From contig DATDMG010000134.1 in the NCBI GenBank assembly GCA_036518955.1, positions 1 through 17,133 of the forward strand: a stretch of 17,133 bases of DNA. The letters run 5' to 3'. The DNA comes from DATDMG01 sp036518955. Its GTDB lineage: Bacteria; Actinomycetota; Actinomycetes; Actinomycetales; Kineosporiaceae. A program made the position numbers and the translations under genes. The notes under the pieces were generated by a model. The model searched no databases. It had not been told where the DNA came from and was given only the letters and a program-made list of their open reading frames with translations. Below are positions 6,621 to 13,963 of this stretch, piece after piece. How positions within the stretch are numbered: the first letter of the stretch is position 1; every line of letters starts with the position of its first letter.

Positions 6621-7237
6621 GGGGAGAACTCTCGCACGCGTGCGCGATCATGGCGCGGGTGGGACGGTTCTGGGTGATCGCGCCGCTGCCGACCCGCTCG
6701 TCCGGTCCGATTGGGTCAGTCCCATGCGGGTCCAGCCTCGACCCACGCCTCGCGCTTCATGGGCGTGGGCCGATCATCCAACTACCGCGAGAGGCGGCTC
6801 CCGAGGACTGCGGGCATTCCTGTGGAGTCCAGCGGGAATGCGTGCCGGGACTGCGGGAAGCCGGCGACTCGCTCGCGCAGGGGTCTGGGGCGAGGTCGGT
6901 GGCGTCGCGGCACGCTTGTCAACTCGCAAACGTACTGATCTCCCGCGAGTCGCTGAGTGGTCTGGTGCCGGGTGCCCGCTACTGCGGGTCAACGAGGGTG
7001 AGCCGAGGGACGGGCATGCAGCGCCAGGGCGGGGTTTCCGATCGTGACGGCGTGATGGAGTTCCGGTGGCCGTGGCATGGAGGGGCGTTCACGGTTTTGC
7101 AGATCATGGTTCGGGTCAGGCTTCGCCGTTGGTATCGGCCGGGGGCTGCGTGAACGCGCTGGCCGCACTTTCGGTGCTGGCGTCCTGACACGAAAGGCGC
7201 GGCCGGTATCGCGTGTGCCAGCTGGTTCCTGGACCGT
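6621..7237. other. Intergenic, no gene recognised (617 bp)
   Basis: Open frames on both strands are Arg/Gly/Ser-rich, overlap one another and have no ribosome binding sites or recognisable motifs. Composition is ordinary GC-rich DNA. The stretch contains the upstream region of the monooxygenase gene and the 3' flank of the membrane-protein gene. No terminator hairpin stood out. Confidence 0.5.
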
Positions 7238-8389
7238 TCAGTCGGCCGGTCGGTGCGTCGCTCGCCGCGTCCGATGCCGGTCCAGGGCGTCGGCCGCGGC
7301 CAGCGACGCGACGGCTGTCAGGAGGGCGGCGAGGACGGCGGCCAGCATCCGTACCTCCGTGTGCGAGGCCTGCCGTGCCATCGTCCATCCGGCGCCGGCC
7401 GCTGCCACCGAGGCGAGCGCGGCGACCACCAGGCCGGCCAGCCACCGGCGCACCGCTTCGCGGCCGCTGTCCGCCAGCACCCGTGTCCCGACCGTGAAGG
7501 CCGCCTGTGCTGCGGCGACCGCTGCGAGGGCCGCGAGGGCGCAGGCGGCGACGGCCGAGCCGAAGTAGACCATCCCGTAGCGCAGGGTCAGGGCGGGCAC
7601 GAAGACGATGGACACCAGCCTGCGCAGTCCCTCGACCAGCACCGCCAGCCGGGGACCGGACGCCGCGCAGGGATCGGGCGGTCCCACGCGCGCCGTGGCA
7701 GCCAGCGACGCCACCGCGAGCCCGGCGGCCGGGAGCTGGCCGGGCAGGCGCGCCAGGTTGTACAGCAGCGCCGTGTCGTAGACGATCAGCACCAGCATCG
7801 CCAAGGCGCCCGCCCCGGCCAGGGCGCACAGGAACCCCACCGCAGACCTGCGGTGCGGGACGGCGGTCCGCGCGTGCCGGTCCAGCCCGGGCCGCAGCAG
7901 GAGTCCGACGAGCGGCGCGGTGACAAGCATCGACGCCGCGCGCAGCACGAGGTCTGCGCCTGTCCAGGGATTGCGCAGGCCGAGTTCGATCCAGCCGAAC
8001 GTGAACGAGTAGGCGGCGCACGCCGACCACAGCGGCCACGGCCGCGCCAGCCCCGCGGCGACGTCCGGGCCCAGCCGCCGCGCGACCGCGAGGTAGGCAA
8101 GGACGACCAGCGGCAGTTCGAGGACGGCCTGTACCCGCAGCACGCTGGCCGCCAGCAACTCCGGGTGCGGCCAGACGCCGGCGAGCGCGGACCAGAACCT
8201 CCCCCTCGGGATCGCGAACCACCCCGGTGGCAGGTAGCGGGCGACGAACCAGGGATCACCTCGGTGGACGGCCGTCACATACACGGTGAACAGCACCTGG
8301 TTGACGTAGACGGCCGCCACCACGGCAATAAACGCCGACTCCGGAGTTAGCCCGACCGATAGCACCCGTCGGCGGTTCCGGCGAGGCAC
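7238..8389 (-). CDS. Polytopic integral membrane protein of unknown function
   Basis: From GTG 8389 the product is 383 residues with about nine hydrophobic segments separated by short basic loops, so it lies in the plasma membrane. The N-terminal region 'YVNQVLFTVYVTAVHRGDPWFVARYLPPGWF' and the later 'RVQAVLELPLVVLAYL' and 'GWIELGLRNPWTGADLVLRAAS' look like a conserved actinobacterial family I cannot name. The Ala/Val-rich C-terminal third is less conserved in character. The frame extends to GTG 8479, but those 30 residues are Arg/Pro-rich and overlap a GAGGGAGG motif (complement of 8413-8420) that belongs to initiation further down. That motif is best spaced for an out-of-frame ATG at 8403, so the true start is uncertain: GTG 8389 or GTG 8365. 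The gene stands alone. Confidence 0.65.
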   Translation of the reverse strand: MPRRNRRRVLSVGLTPESAFIAVVAAVYVNQVLFTVYVTAVHRGDPWFVARYLPPGWFAIPRGRFWSALAGVWPHPELLAASVLRVQAVLELPLVVLAYLAVARRLGPDVAAGLARPWPLWSACAAYSFTFGWIELGLRNPWTGADLVLRAASMLVTAPLVGLLLRPGLDRHARTAVPHRRSAVGFLCALAGAGALAMLVLIVYDTALLYNLARLPGQLPAAGLAVASLAATARVGPPDPCAASGPRLAVLVEGLRRLVSIVFVPALTLRYGMVYFGSAVAACALAALAAVAAAQAAFTVGTRVLADSGREAVRRWLAGLVVAALASVAAAGAGWTMARQASHTEVRMLAAVLAALLTAVASLAAADALDRHRTRRATHRPAD

Positions 8390-8537
8390 TGCGTGCGGGA
8401 CATTCCCCCAGACCTCCCTCGATACGTCCACGACCGGGGAGCCGCGATGAAGCGGGCACGGTGGTCTGTTAGTGGTCACTCTTCGTGTCCATTGGTGGCT
8501 GGGCGGTAGGTGCTGGGCGTTCGCTGGTGGGCGGAGG

Positions 8538-8840
8538 CTAGCGGTCGCGGCCGTGGGTGTCTCGTAGGCGGACTCCGCGGGTGCGTAGGGCGGTGTGGAC
8601 GGTGGTGGGGTCGACGTTGTAGCGGTCGCGGATCCGGCCGAGGGACTGGCCCGTCTTGGTAGAGGCGGACGGCGTGGTCGATCTGGCTATCGTCCAGGCC
8701 GCGGCGGCGCAGGCGACGCCCAGCCGATGCAGGTGGACGGACACGGTGTTGCGATGGAGCCTGAACGGCTCCGCGAGTTCGTACACGGTGGCGCCGGCGG
8801 TGTGCTCGGCTGCGACTGCTTCGCGTTGCCCCGCAGCGCC
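8538..8840 (-). pseudogene. Recombinase/resolvase-type HTH domain remnant
   Basis: Reading from 8840 downward, one frame gives QREAVAAEHTAGATVYELAE then PFRLHRNTVSVHLHRLGV. This is a helix-turn-helix found after the catalytic domain of serine recombinases and in related DNA-binding proteins. The frame then breaks. A second frame supplies RRRGLDDSQIDHAVRLYQDG, after which the first returns with QSLGRIRDRYNVDPTTVHTA and 'LRTRGVRLRDTHGR' before the stop at 8538. Stitched together these make two consecutive HTH repeats, so at least two compensating indels are present. No catalytic domain is visible. Upstream it abuts the decayed nucleoside hydrolase without a gap, so the junction at about 8843 is a recombination point. 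Confidence 0.65.
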
Positions 8841-8845
8841 CGTCT

Positions 8846-9329
8846 CCCATGTAGACGATCGGCTCCAGGCTGGCGGCCACCTTGGGGTAGGTCCGCAGCA
8901 GCAGCGCGATGTTCGTGAGCGGGGCCAGCAGGGCGAGCGTCACCCGCTCCCCGGCCGGCCGCCGCCCTGGCGAGGACGTCGAGGAGCAGCTTGACGGTGT
9001 GCCGCGGGTCGACTTCCCGCCGAGGGTCCGGCCATCTCAGGTCACCCATGCCGTCCTCGCCGTGGACGTGCCGGGGCCGCCGGCCCGGCTCCAGCAGCGG
9101 ACGCTCGGCCCCGCGCGCCACCGGGGCGGTGTCCCGGCCGGCGGCGGCGGGCACGGTGAGCGTGTTCCGGACCGCCCGGCTCCACCGGCGCATTCCCCAC
9201 GACGCACGAGACCGCGCGCAGGTCGAGCGCCGGATGGCGGGCGGCCAGCAGCAGCGCGCAGGCATCGTCGATGCCGGTTTCGACGTCGAGGACGACGGGG
9301 ATCCGGGCGGCGTCCGGTGCAGGCGTCAT
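8846..9329 (-). pseudogene. Nucleoside hydrolase (IUNH family), frameshifted and truncated
   Basis: From ATG 9329 the sequence reads IPVVLDVETGIDDACALLLA followed by 'ARHPALDLRAVSCVVGN'. This matches the N-terminal metal-binding 'D.D.G.DDa.Al' core of inosine/uridine-preferring nucleoside hydrolases, where the Asp residues bind Ca2+ and the ribose. Near 9187 the frame shifts and continues as VRNTLTVPAAAGRDTAPVAR, with 'GAERPLL' and 'VHGEDGMGDLRWP' further on. A second shift near 8945 gives LLAPLTNIALLLRTYPKVAA and 'IVYMGDG', all typical family phrases. The reading stops about half-way through a normal 310-residue enzyme, where the HTH remnant begins. The Asn/His active-site half is gone, so the gene is dead. 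It would have cleaved purine or pyrimidine nucleosides to base and ribose. Confidence 0.8.
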
Positions 9330-9363
9330 GCCGGCGAGCCTGCGAGCGTCGGAGTGGTGCCGC

Positions 9364-9369
9364 TACGAT
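9364..9369 (+). promoter_or_regulatory. -10-like TACGAT element for leaderless transcription
   Basis: TACGAT ends 6 nt before ATG 9376, so transcription starting 6-7 nt downstream would begin at the start codon itself. No Shine-Dalgarno lies between them, and no clear -35 is seen, which is common for leaderless actinobacterial promoters. The site is inferred from motif and spacing only. Confidence 0.45.
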
Positions 9370-9375
9370 TACGCG

Positions 9376-9879
9376 ATGCCTGAGCCGCACGCGGGGGACG
9401 GTGGGCCGTGGCCGGTCGGCAGCGGTAGCGAGTGGGCCCCCGCCGAGCCTTCGCCGTCCTTCTTGGAGCGGCCGGCGGCGCTTCCCCTCGCCGCGCTGAT
9501 CGGGCTGGTGGGGGCCGTCATGGTCGGGGGCGTCGTCGTGCCCTGGTCCACGGTGTACGGCAGTTGGGCGGCGGACGGCGCGGAATTCGCCGGGCTCGGC
9601 GTCATCGCCATCGCCCTGGCCGTCGGGGGCGTCCTCTGGCTGCTCGCCTGCCTGGTGCCGTCGGCGGCCACGCGGTGGCGGCTCGCGGCGTTTGGGCTGG
9701 CCGTCCTGGCGACGTGGGGCACGGTGAACGTACTGTCCTTCCAGTTGGCCCGCTCCGACACGTGCCGGATCCAGCGGGCCAACGGGGCCGACCCGCGGCT
9801 GCACCCGGTCCCGTGGCCGCTCGCCGTCGACTGCACCGGCGGCGCCCCGACCAGGACGCCCACACCAACACCCGGGTGA
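9376..9879 (+). CDS. Three-TM membrane protein with Cys-containing tail
   Basis: This 167-residue protein has a Pro/Ser/Gly-rich N-terminal tail (1-32), hydrophobic segments at about 35-56, 72-93 and 102-122, and a 45-residue C-terminal part with Cys130 and Cys153. It ends in TPTPTP. The Pro/Thr tail and paired cysteines suggest the C-terminus lies outside the membrane. The motif 'PW....G' after the first segment is common in small actinobacterial membrane proteins of unknown role. ATG 9376 is chosen because the upstream in-frame codons belong to the divergent nucleoside hydrolase, and because of the leaderless -10 element just before it. No family is recognised. It is divergent from the dead hydrolase. 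Confidence 0.7.
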   Translation: MPEPHAGDGGPWPVGSGSEWAPAEPSPSFLERPAALPLAALIGLVGAVMVGGVVVPWSTVYGSWAADGAEFAGLGVIAIALAVGGVLWLLACLVPSAATRWRLAAFGLAVLATWGTVNVLSFQLARSDTCRIQRANGADPRLHPVPWPLAVDCTGGAPTRTPTPTPG

Positions 9880-9880
9880 C

Positions 9881-9994
9881 CAGCAGGGCGGCGGCCGGCG
9901 CGGAGGTACCCATGACGAGCAGCACGACGGGCGAACGGTAATCACCGAAGCGCTCGGCCCAGATACGCACGTCCCTGACTGAACGTATTTCTGA
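9881..9994 (-). pseudogene. N-terminal shard of an alpha/beta hydrolase
   Basis: The minus strand reads SEIRSVRDVRIWAERFGDYR followed by 'SPVVLLVMGTSAPAAALL'. This is the usual opening of actinobacterial alpha/beta hydrolases ('...W.ERFGDP..PPVLLVMG...'): the first strands and the oxyanion-hole loop after VMG. After about 38 residues the resemblance ends, where the 3' end of the plus-strand membrane-protein gene begins. The nucleophile elbow, acid and His are all missing. It would start at a weak TTG (10012). The shard is probably what a deletion left behind, and a chance open frame is less likely given the long matching phrase. Confidence 0.5.
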
Positions 9995-10012
9995 TCTCCC
10001 GGAATCACACAA

Positions 10013-10421
10013 CTGAATCTATCGTCACATTCCATCGAAATCTAGTCGGAGTTTTCCTCGGTGAGTTCCGGCGGAGAATGCATAGTGGGTTCCCTGCATG
10101 CTGGTGGTTTGCGTACGCTCGAGCTGACGATCCACGGCACTGCCGGTATCGGTCGTGGCAACAACCCAACCGGCCAACAGCGGACGAGCGTGGACACTGC
10201 TCTATGCCACAGCGGGACACGCACCGAACGACCTCCATCCTCCATCCGACACCGCACGCGCGCGACGGGAGGGCGTCACCGCCCGCCCCCTCGACCGCGT
10301 GCGCGCTCTAGGCAACATCCGCACTTGCCGCGATGACGGGCTTCGGCCGCCGGCCGGGCAGTCGCTCTACGTGATCGAGTCGCGGGTGCGGGCGCCGGGC
10401 GTGTGCCATTCGCGTTCTTGC
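10013..10421. other. Intergenic, no gene recognised
   Basis: The first 80 bp are noticeably AT-richer than the surroundings. Overlapping open frames on both strands give Cys/Arg/His-rich products without motifs or ribosome binding sites. The stretch ends at the fourth unit of the dispersed repeat. Confidence 0.5.
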
Positions 10422-10465
10422 CGATGGGGGCGCGCATCAGGGATATGCGGGTGATCTGGCGGCTG
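10422..10465 (+). repeat. Fourth unit of the ATGCGGGTGATC-type repeat
   Basis: CGATGGGGGCGCGCATCAGG followed by GATATGCGGGTGATC matches units 1 and 2 near position 1100, in the same orientation. It sits just before the 3' end of the FtsX remnant, at a border between gene-free and decayed sequence, which fits a mobile-element end. Confidence 0.55.
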
Positions 10466-10501
10466 AAGTCCAACGGTGCCGCTCTTTCCGCGCTCCGCTT
10501 G

Positions 10502-10978
10502 TCATTCCGTCCTCGGTGTGACCGCGGTGCGGGTGCGGGTCGCCCAGCCGGCGGGCGGGAACGCGCCGGCCGCGACGATGACCAGGCCGCCCGTCAGCAG
10601 CGGGAGCACGACCGGAAGGTGATAGACCTGCGGGTCGGCGATCGGGATGTCCGTGCTGGCGGCCCGGCCCATGATCGGCAGCATCAGGTGGACGGCGATC
10701 CCGAGCGGCACGCCGGCTGCCCCGGCGATCAGCCCGATGGCCGCCACCGAGGTGATGATCATCGTGAGGGTCCGCCAGGGCATCATCCCGAGGACTCGCA
10801 TCACCCCCAGGTCGTGCACCCGCTCGCTGGTGTCCAGCACCCCGGCGCTGAGCAGGCCGATGCCGGCCACTGCGAGCAGCAGCAGGGGTAGTGCCCGGCT
10901 ACGAACGCCCATCGCGACAACGGTGCCGCTGAGCCTGCTGGTGTTGGCCATGGCTACCGCGCCGACGAGTTGCAGCAC
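10502..10978 (-). pseudogene. FtsX-type ABC transporter permease, C-terminal remnant
   Basis: About 158 residues with three hydrophobic segments (about 29-46, 71-97, 121-140) and, after the first, 'RVHDLGVMRVLGMMPWRTL' (53-71). This is the signature 'R..elgvlralG' of the FtsX domain that MacB/LolCE-like permeases carry at their C-terminus. Full proteins of this kind have 400-850 residues, a large extracellular domain and an ATPase partner; all of that is missing. The frame is closed upstream by a TAG (10991-10993), which is also the stop of the next remnant, so the break point is within about 12 bp of it. The start at GTG 10978 is only the first available codon. An inactive gene end is the simplest reading. 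Confidence 0.75.
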
Positions 10979-10990
10979 GTGGTTGATCGC

Positions 10991-11321
10991 CTACTCACCC
11001 CGCCTCGCAGACCATCTCTCAAAAGCATCCTCCAACATTGCTCGACCGACATGGGCGGGTAGATAGGATGCTTCGACATCTTCTCCGTATGACTGGCAGT
11101 GGACCCATTCATGATCTTCAATGGGGTCAACCCCGCCAACATATATGCAGACTTCGTCGTGGCGTGCATGAAGGAAGAATGCCTCGCCCGAGGGGAAATT
11201 TTCCTTCAATTTGAATGGGGGCTTCAATGCCAGTCACCCGTGCCAACCAGCCTGCGGTACGCAGAATGAGAAGCTCTCGCCCCCACGCTTCAAGAGCTTC
11301 TCCCTGATCATATTTAATCAT
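10991..11321 (-). pseudogene. Small hypothetical protein gene, frameshifted
   Basis: ATG 11321 follows GAGGA by 5 nt on the minus strand, a good initiation site. It opens MIKYDQGEALEAWGRELLIL and 'RTAGWLARVTGIEAP'. Around 11190-11235 the meaningful reading passes to another frame: FKLKENFPSGEAFFLHARHD, 'EVCIYVGGVDPIEDHEWVHCQSYG' and 'LEDAFERWSARRGE', ending at TAG 10991-10993. Joined, this gives an acidic protein of about 110 residues, so a single indel has broken it. The DNA here is richer in A/T than the rest of the window, which suggests a separate origin. No family is recognised. It overlaps the end of a small upstream reading frame (11329-11400), as operon partners would. Confidence 0.55.
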
Positions 11322-11328
11322 CGCGTCC

Positions 11329-11400
11329 TCAAGTAGCCGCACGGAGGGCGTTCGCCAGCAGATGGGCTTCCCTTACTGTGACCCACGGGTAGACGGGGCT
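11329..11400 (-). pseudogene. C-terminal shard of an upstream operon partner (tentative)
   Basis: SPVYPWVTVREAHLLANALR then AAT and a TGA at 11329-11331 read like the helical end of a small actinobacterial protein ('...VREA.LLA.AL..A'). The TGA lies within the GAGGA ribosome binding site of the next gene, a spacing typical of translationally coupled genes. Upstream the reading loses its character within 30 codons. It is short, so this could be chance. Confidence 0.25.
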
Positions 11401-11447
11401 GCGCTGCGGTATCGCTGGACACCTGGTGGCTGGCTCGCTTTCGTCCT

Positions 11448-11873
11448 TCAGGTCGGGTCCTGTGGCGCCGGGAGCGGTGAGCTGAGCGCCATCGGGCCCA
11501 TGACGAGGTCCTCCAGTCGCGAGCCGTCGTCCAACGCCTGGCGGACGGCGTCAATCTCGGAGCTGCGGAACCCGATGCGCCGCAGTTCGGTCTCGTCCGC
11601 TCGCTCTGCGCGGGCGGCGACGCAGGGGTAGACGGGGTCGTCGGCCAGCAGGTGCCTGCCGTCGGGGTCCACGAAAGAGTCGCTCAGCGTCGCCTCTTGG
11701 AGCAGGCGGCGCCCAAACGCCAGTGGCAGGAACGTCACCAGCCGGACGGCCACCCACAGCGCCATCCCGCCGTCGACCAACTCGGCGAAGATGTCCGCCT
11801 CGGACCGTGGGGTATCGCCTTGTAGGTATGCCGCCACCCCGACCTCGACCGCCTCTTCCAGCACAGCTGTCAC
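11448..11873 (-). CDS. Acidic hypothetical protein, 141 residues
   Basis: The gene runs from GTG 11873 to a stop at 11448-11450. The protein is acidic. Its N-terminal helix has 'EEAVEVGVAAYLQGDTPRSEADIFAELV', followed by a hydrophobic helix 'MALWVAVRLVTFLPLAFGRRLL' (about 37-58) that looks amphipathic or packed rather than transmembrane. Next come a 'DSFVDPDGRHLLADDPVYPCVAARA' segment, a helical end and a Pro-rich tail. No family is recognised. The composition resembles cytosolic immunity-type or scaffold proteins, an inference from character only. The Shine-Dalgarno is weak; a second GTG three codons in is an alternative. Its start lies 450 bp from the end of the sialidase-like gene on the same strand, so they are unlikely to be coupled. 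Confidence 0.6.
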   Translation of the reverse strand: MTAVLEEAVEVGVAAYLQGDTPRSEADIFAELVDGGMALWVAVRLVTFLPLAFGRRLLQEATLSDSFVDPDGRHLLADDPVYPCVAARAERADETELRRIGFRSSEIDAVRQALDDGSRLEDLVMGPMALSSPLPAPQDPT

Positions 11874-12279
11874 TGTAGGGAGGGACTGGGGAGGCGTCCG
11901 TCGATCGTGGATGCTCTCAACCGAGGGGGGCCACCTGGCTCGAGCGAACGACCATTCTGGGGCCGCGAGTACGACGCTCGATCGTGACCCCGTTCGTCAC
12001 CGAGAGCGACGTTTCGATTCCGTGGCCGCTTCCGGTCGGGACCTGTCTGTGGACCTCCCGGGTCGGGGATCACGCACACCCCGAGGATGTGGCGAGCGGC
12101 TCCGCCTGAGCGTGGTGATCTCTTCTGCCGGTCACGTTGTCGCCGTTTCGAGGGTTCTGCGGACCGGGGTGCGGTGGCGGGTGAGCAGTTGCTGGTCGCG
12201 TTGCGACCAGTCGCGGGCTGTCTGGGCGTGCCGGGGCCGTTGTGGCGTCGAAGATCGGCGGCTTCGAGGCGCTCGAACG
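11874..12279. other. Intergenic with one short hairpin, no gene recognised
   Basis: No open frame here has a credible start or a family resemblance. CTGGTCGC (12192-12199) and GCGACCAG (12203-12210) form a perfect 8-bp stem with a 3-nt loop, a possible secondary terminator or operator. The stretch carries the upstream region of the 141-residue gene and the 3' flank of the sialidase-like gene. Confidence 0.5.
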
Positions 12280-12314
12280 CCGGGGCGCGTCGGACAGTGT
12301 CCGGCGCGCCCCGG
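12280..12314 (-). terminator. Terminator hairpin after the sialidase-like gene
   Basis: Bases 12280-12295 pair with 12299-12314 (CCGGGGCGCGTCGGAC against GTCCGGCGCGCCCCGG) in a 16-bp stem with one wobble and a 3-nt loop. It lies 10 nt past the stop codon at 12324, exactly where a terminator for the minus-strand gene belongs. No U-tract follows, as usual in high-GC actinobacteria. Confidence 0.75.
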
Positions 12315-12323
12315 GATCAGGTG

Positions 12324-13859
12324 TCAGGGTGTGCTGGCGACGACGATGTCCGAGTTCGGTGCAGGGTCGTTGGAGGTGATGCCGGCGTCGAGCCAGAAGG
12401 TGCTGCCGGCGTGGGCAAGCCCGGTGTAGTCGCCGAGGAAGAAGCCGTGGGCCTGCGGCGCCTTCTTGATGTCGAACGGGCTCGGCGTGAGGCGTCGGGA
12501 CGCCGACCAGGTGACGCCGCCGTCGGTCGAGAAGCGCGTCCAGATGTCGGCGAGCGCGGTGGCGGTGTCGGTGGTGTCGTTGCGGAAGTCGTACCAGGTG
12601 ACGGCGATCCGGCCGGTGCTGTCGACGTCCACGCTGGCGTTGAACGCCTGTGCTGCGCCGGCGTCGTCCACTCGGGTCGGGGTGGTCCAGGTATGGCCGC
12701 CGTCCACGGACTTGGTGAAGGCGATCCCCGAGGTGGTGCCGGAGAAGCGGGCGTCCTGCCAGACGGCGTAGATCGCGCCGGGTCCGCTGGTCATGCTGGT
12801 GTCGGTGGCGAAGTCCGGGATGATGTCACCGGTGCGAATCGGCTGGTTGTCTCCGGGGGTCACGATGTTGGTGGGCACCAGCTTCGACACCACCGTGGCA
12901 CCGGACCATGTGAGGCCCTTGTTGATCGAGGTCTGGATCGCGACGTTGTCGCCACGGATCTTGTTTTGATTGGACACGTTCTGGATGAGATCGAAGCCGT
13001 TGTAGAGCGTCCCGTCGCGACCGACGACGATCTGGTTCGCGATGGTCTGGTTGACCGTTCCGGGGTCCAGGATCACCTTGCTCGGCGCCCAGGTGGTGCC
13101 GCCGTCGCTGCTGCTGGCGAACAGGGTCGGTCCGTGGTAGCCGATCGCGTGTTCGGTGGCGATGGGGTTGGCGTGGTCGTTGCTCGGCGGGGACTCCAGC
13201 CGGTCCCAGACGGCGTACACGTGGGTGCCGTCGGGGTCGGCCGTGACGCTTTCCTTGTCGTTGAGCACGGTGTTGTTGAGGTCCTGTTGCAGGACGATCG
13301 GTTTCTGCCAGGTCTGCCCGCCGTCGGCGGACCGGGCGTACAGGATGCTGGATCCGTTGCCGAATCCCGCGCCGGTGACGTTGAACGAGTCACTGACCTG
13401 GTGGACGACGTTCCCGCTGGGGCCGAAGGACACCCAGGGGTCCGTTCCGCGGTCCCACAGGTGCCCGGGTTGAGTGGGGCTGTCCGCACCGAGCCCCTGC
13501 TGGACCAGCGCGCAGCGGGTGAACAGCGGCACCGACTTCGTCCAGGTGGTGCCGCCGTCCTTGGTGAAGGCCGTCACGTTCCCGTGGGACCCTCCGTTGC
13601 TCCACCGATCCTGCTGCCACGCCGCCACCATGTTGCCGGCGCTGGCGGGGTTGACGCTCAGGTGCGGTTCCACCTCGGTGTTCAGGGCGTTCGTTCCGGG
13701 CTCGGAATGCCCGGAGCATCCGGCGGTGAACAGCGAGTCCCCACTGATCACGGTCGGTCCTGTGGCGGCCGAAGCCGTGACCGGGAACGCTGCGAGAGCG
13801 GTGATGGCCGTGGAAGCGATCAGGATCCGGGCGCGCCGGATATCCCGTCGTCTTGTCAT
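12324..13859 (-). CDS. Secreted Asp-box (BNR) sialidase-like beta-propeller protein
   Basis: This 511-residue protein starts at ATG 13859. GAAGAGG (complement of 13868-13874) lies 8 nt upstream, better than the GTG at 13883. A signal peptide (RRRDIRRARILIASTAITAL, cut near 31) directs export. The mature chain has six Asp-box turns: TKDGGTTW (99-106), SADGGQTW (177-184), SSDGGTTW (250-257), a degenerate SINKGLTW (311-318), SVDGGHTW (384-391) and STDGGVTW (444-451). Their spacing of 60-78 residues fits a six-bladed propeller. The N-terminal FRIP/RIP arginine motif of true sialidases is not seen, so carbohydrate binding or another glycosidase activity is as likely as sialic-acid cleavage. 'FFLGDYTGLA' (473-482) is a conserved phrase in this secreted subgroup. 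The gene is monocistronic, with a strong hairpin behind it. Confidence 0.9.
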   Translation of the reverse strand: MTRRRDIRRARILIASTAITALAAFPVTASAATGPTVISGDSLFTAGCSGHSEPGTNALNTEVEPHLSVNPASAGNMVAAWQQDRWSNGGSHGNVTAFTKDGGTTWTKSVPLFTRCALVQQGLGADSPTQPGHLWDRGTDPWVSFGPSGNVVHQVSDSFNVTGAGFGNGSSILYARSADGGQTWQKPIVLQQDLNNTVLNDKESVTADPDGTHVYAVWDRLESPPSNDHANPIATEHAIGYHGPTLFASSSDGGTTWAPSKVILDPGTVNQTIANQIVVGRDGTLYNGFDLIQNVSNQNKIRGDNVAIQTSINKGLTWSGATVVSKLVPTNIVTPGDNQPIRTGDIIPDFATDTSMTSGPGAIYAVWQDARFSGTTSGIAFTKSVDGGHTWTTPTRVDDAGAAQAFNASVDVDSTGRIAVTWYDFRNDTTDTATALADIWTRFSTDGGVTWSASRRLTPSPFDIKKAPQAHGFFLGDYTGLAHAGSTFWLDAGITSNDPAPNSDIVVASTP

Positions 13860-13946
13860 GGTCGGAACCTCTTCGTGAGACAATAGTTGGCGTCAGCCGC
13901 AGCCCCCGGCCATGTTCACCGGCTGATTCGCCAATCCTGTCCCTGA

Positions 13947-13963
13947 TGGACCCGCGGGGTCCA
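13947..13963. promoter_or_regulatory. Inverted repeat TGGACCC-GCG-GGGTCCA, operator candidate
   Basis: A perfect 7+3+7 inverted repeat about 90 bp upstream of the sialidase-like start, in an AT-richer intergenic zone where its promoter should be. Only its position suggests regulation. No regulator gene is adjacent. Confidence 0.35.

Noticed and set aside
7116..8350. Long frames on both strands over the membrane-protein gene
   Set aside because: They lack hydrophobic periodicity or motifs, while the minus frame 7238-8389 gives clear membrane segments.
12087..13886. 599-residue plus-strand frame
   Set aside because: Antisense shadow of the Asp-box protein. Gly/Val/Arg repeats arise from its codon bias.
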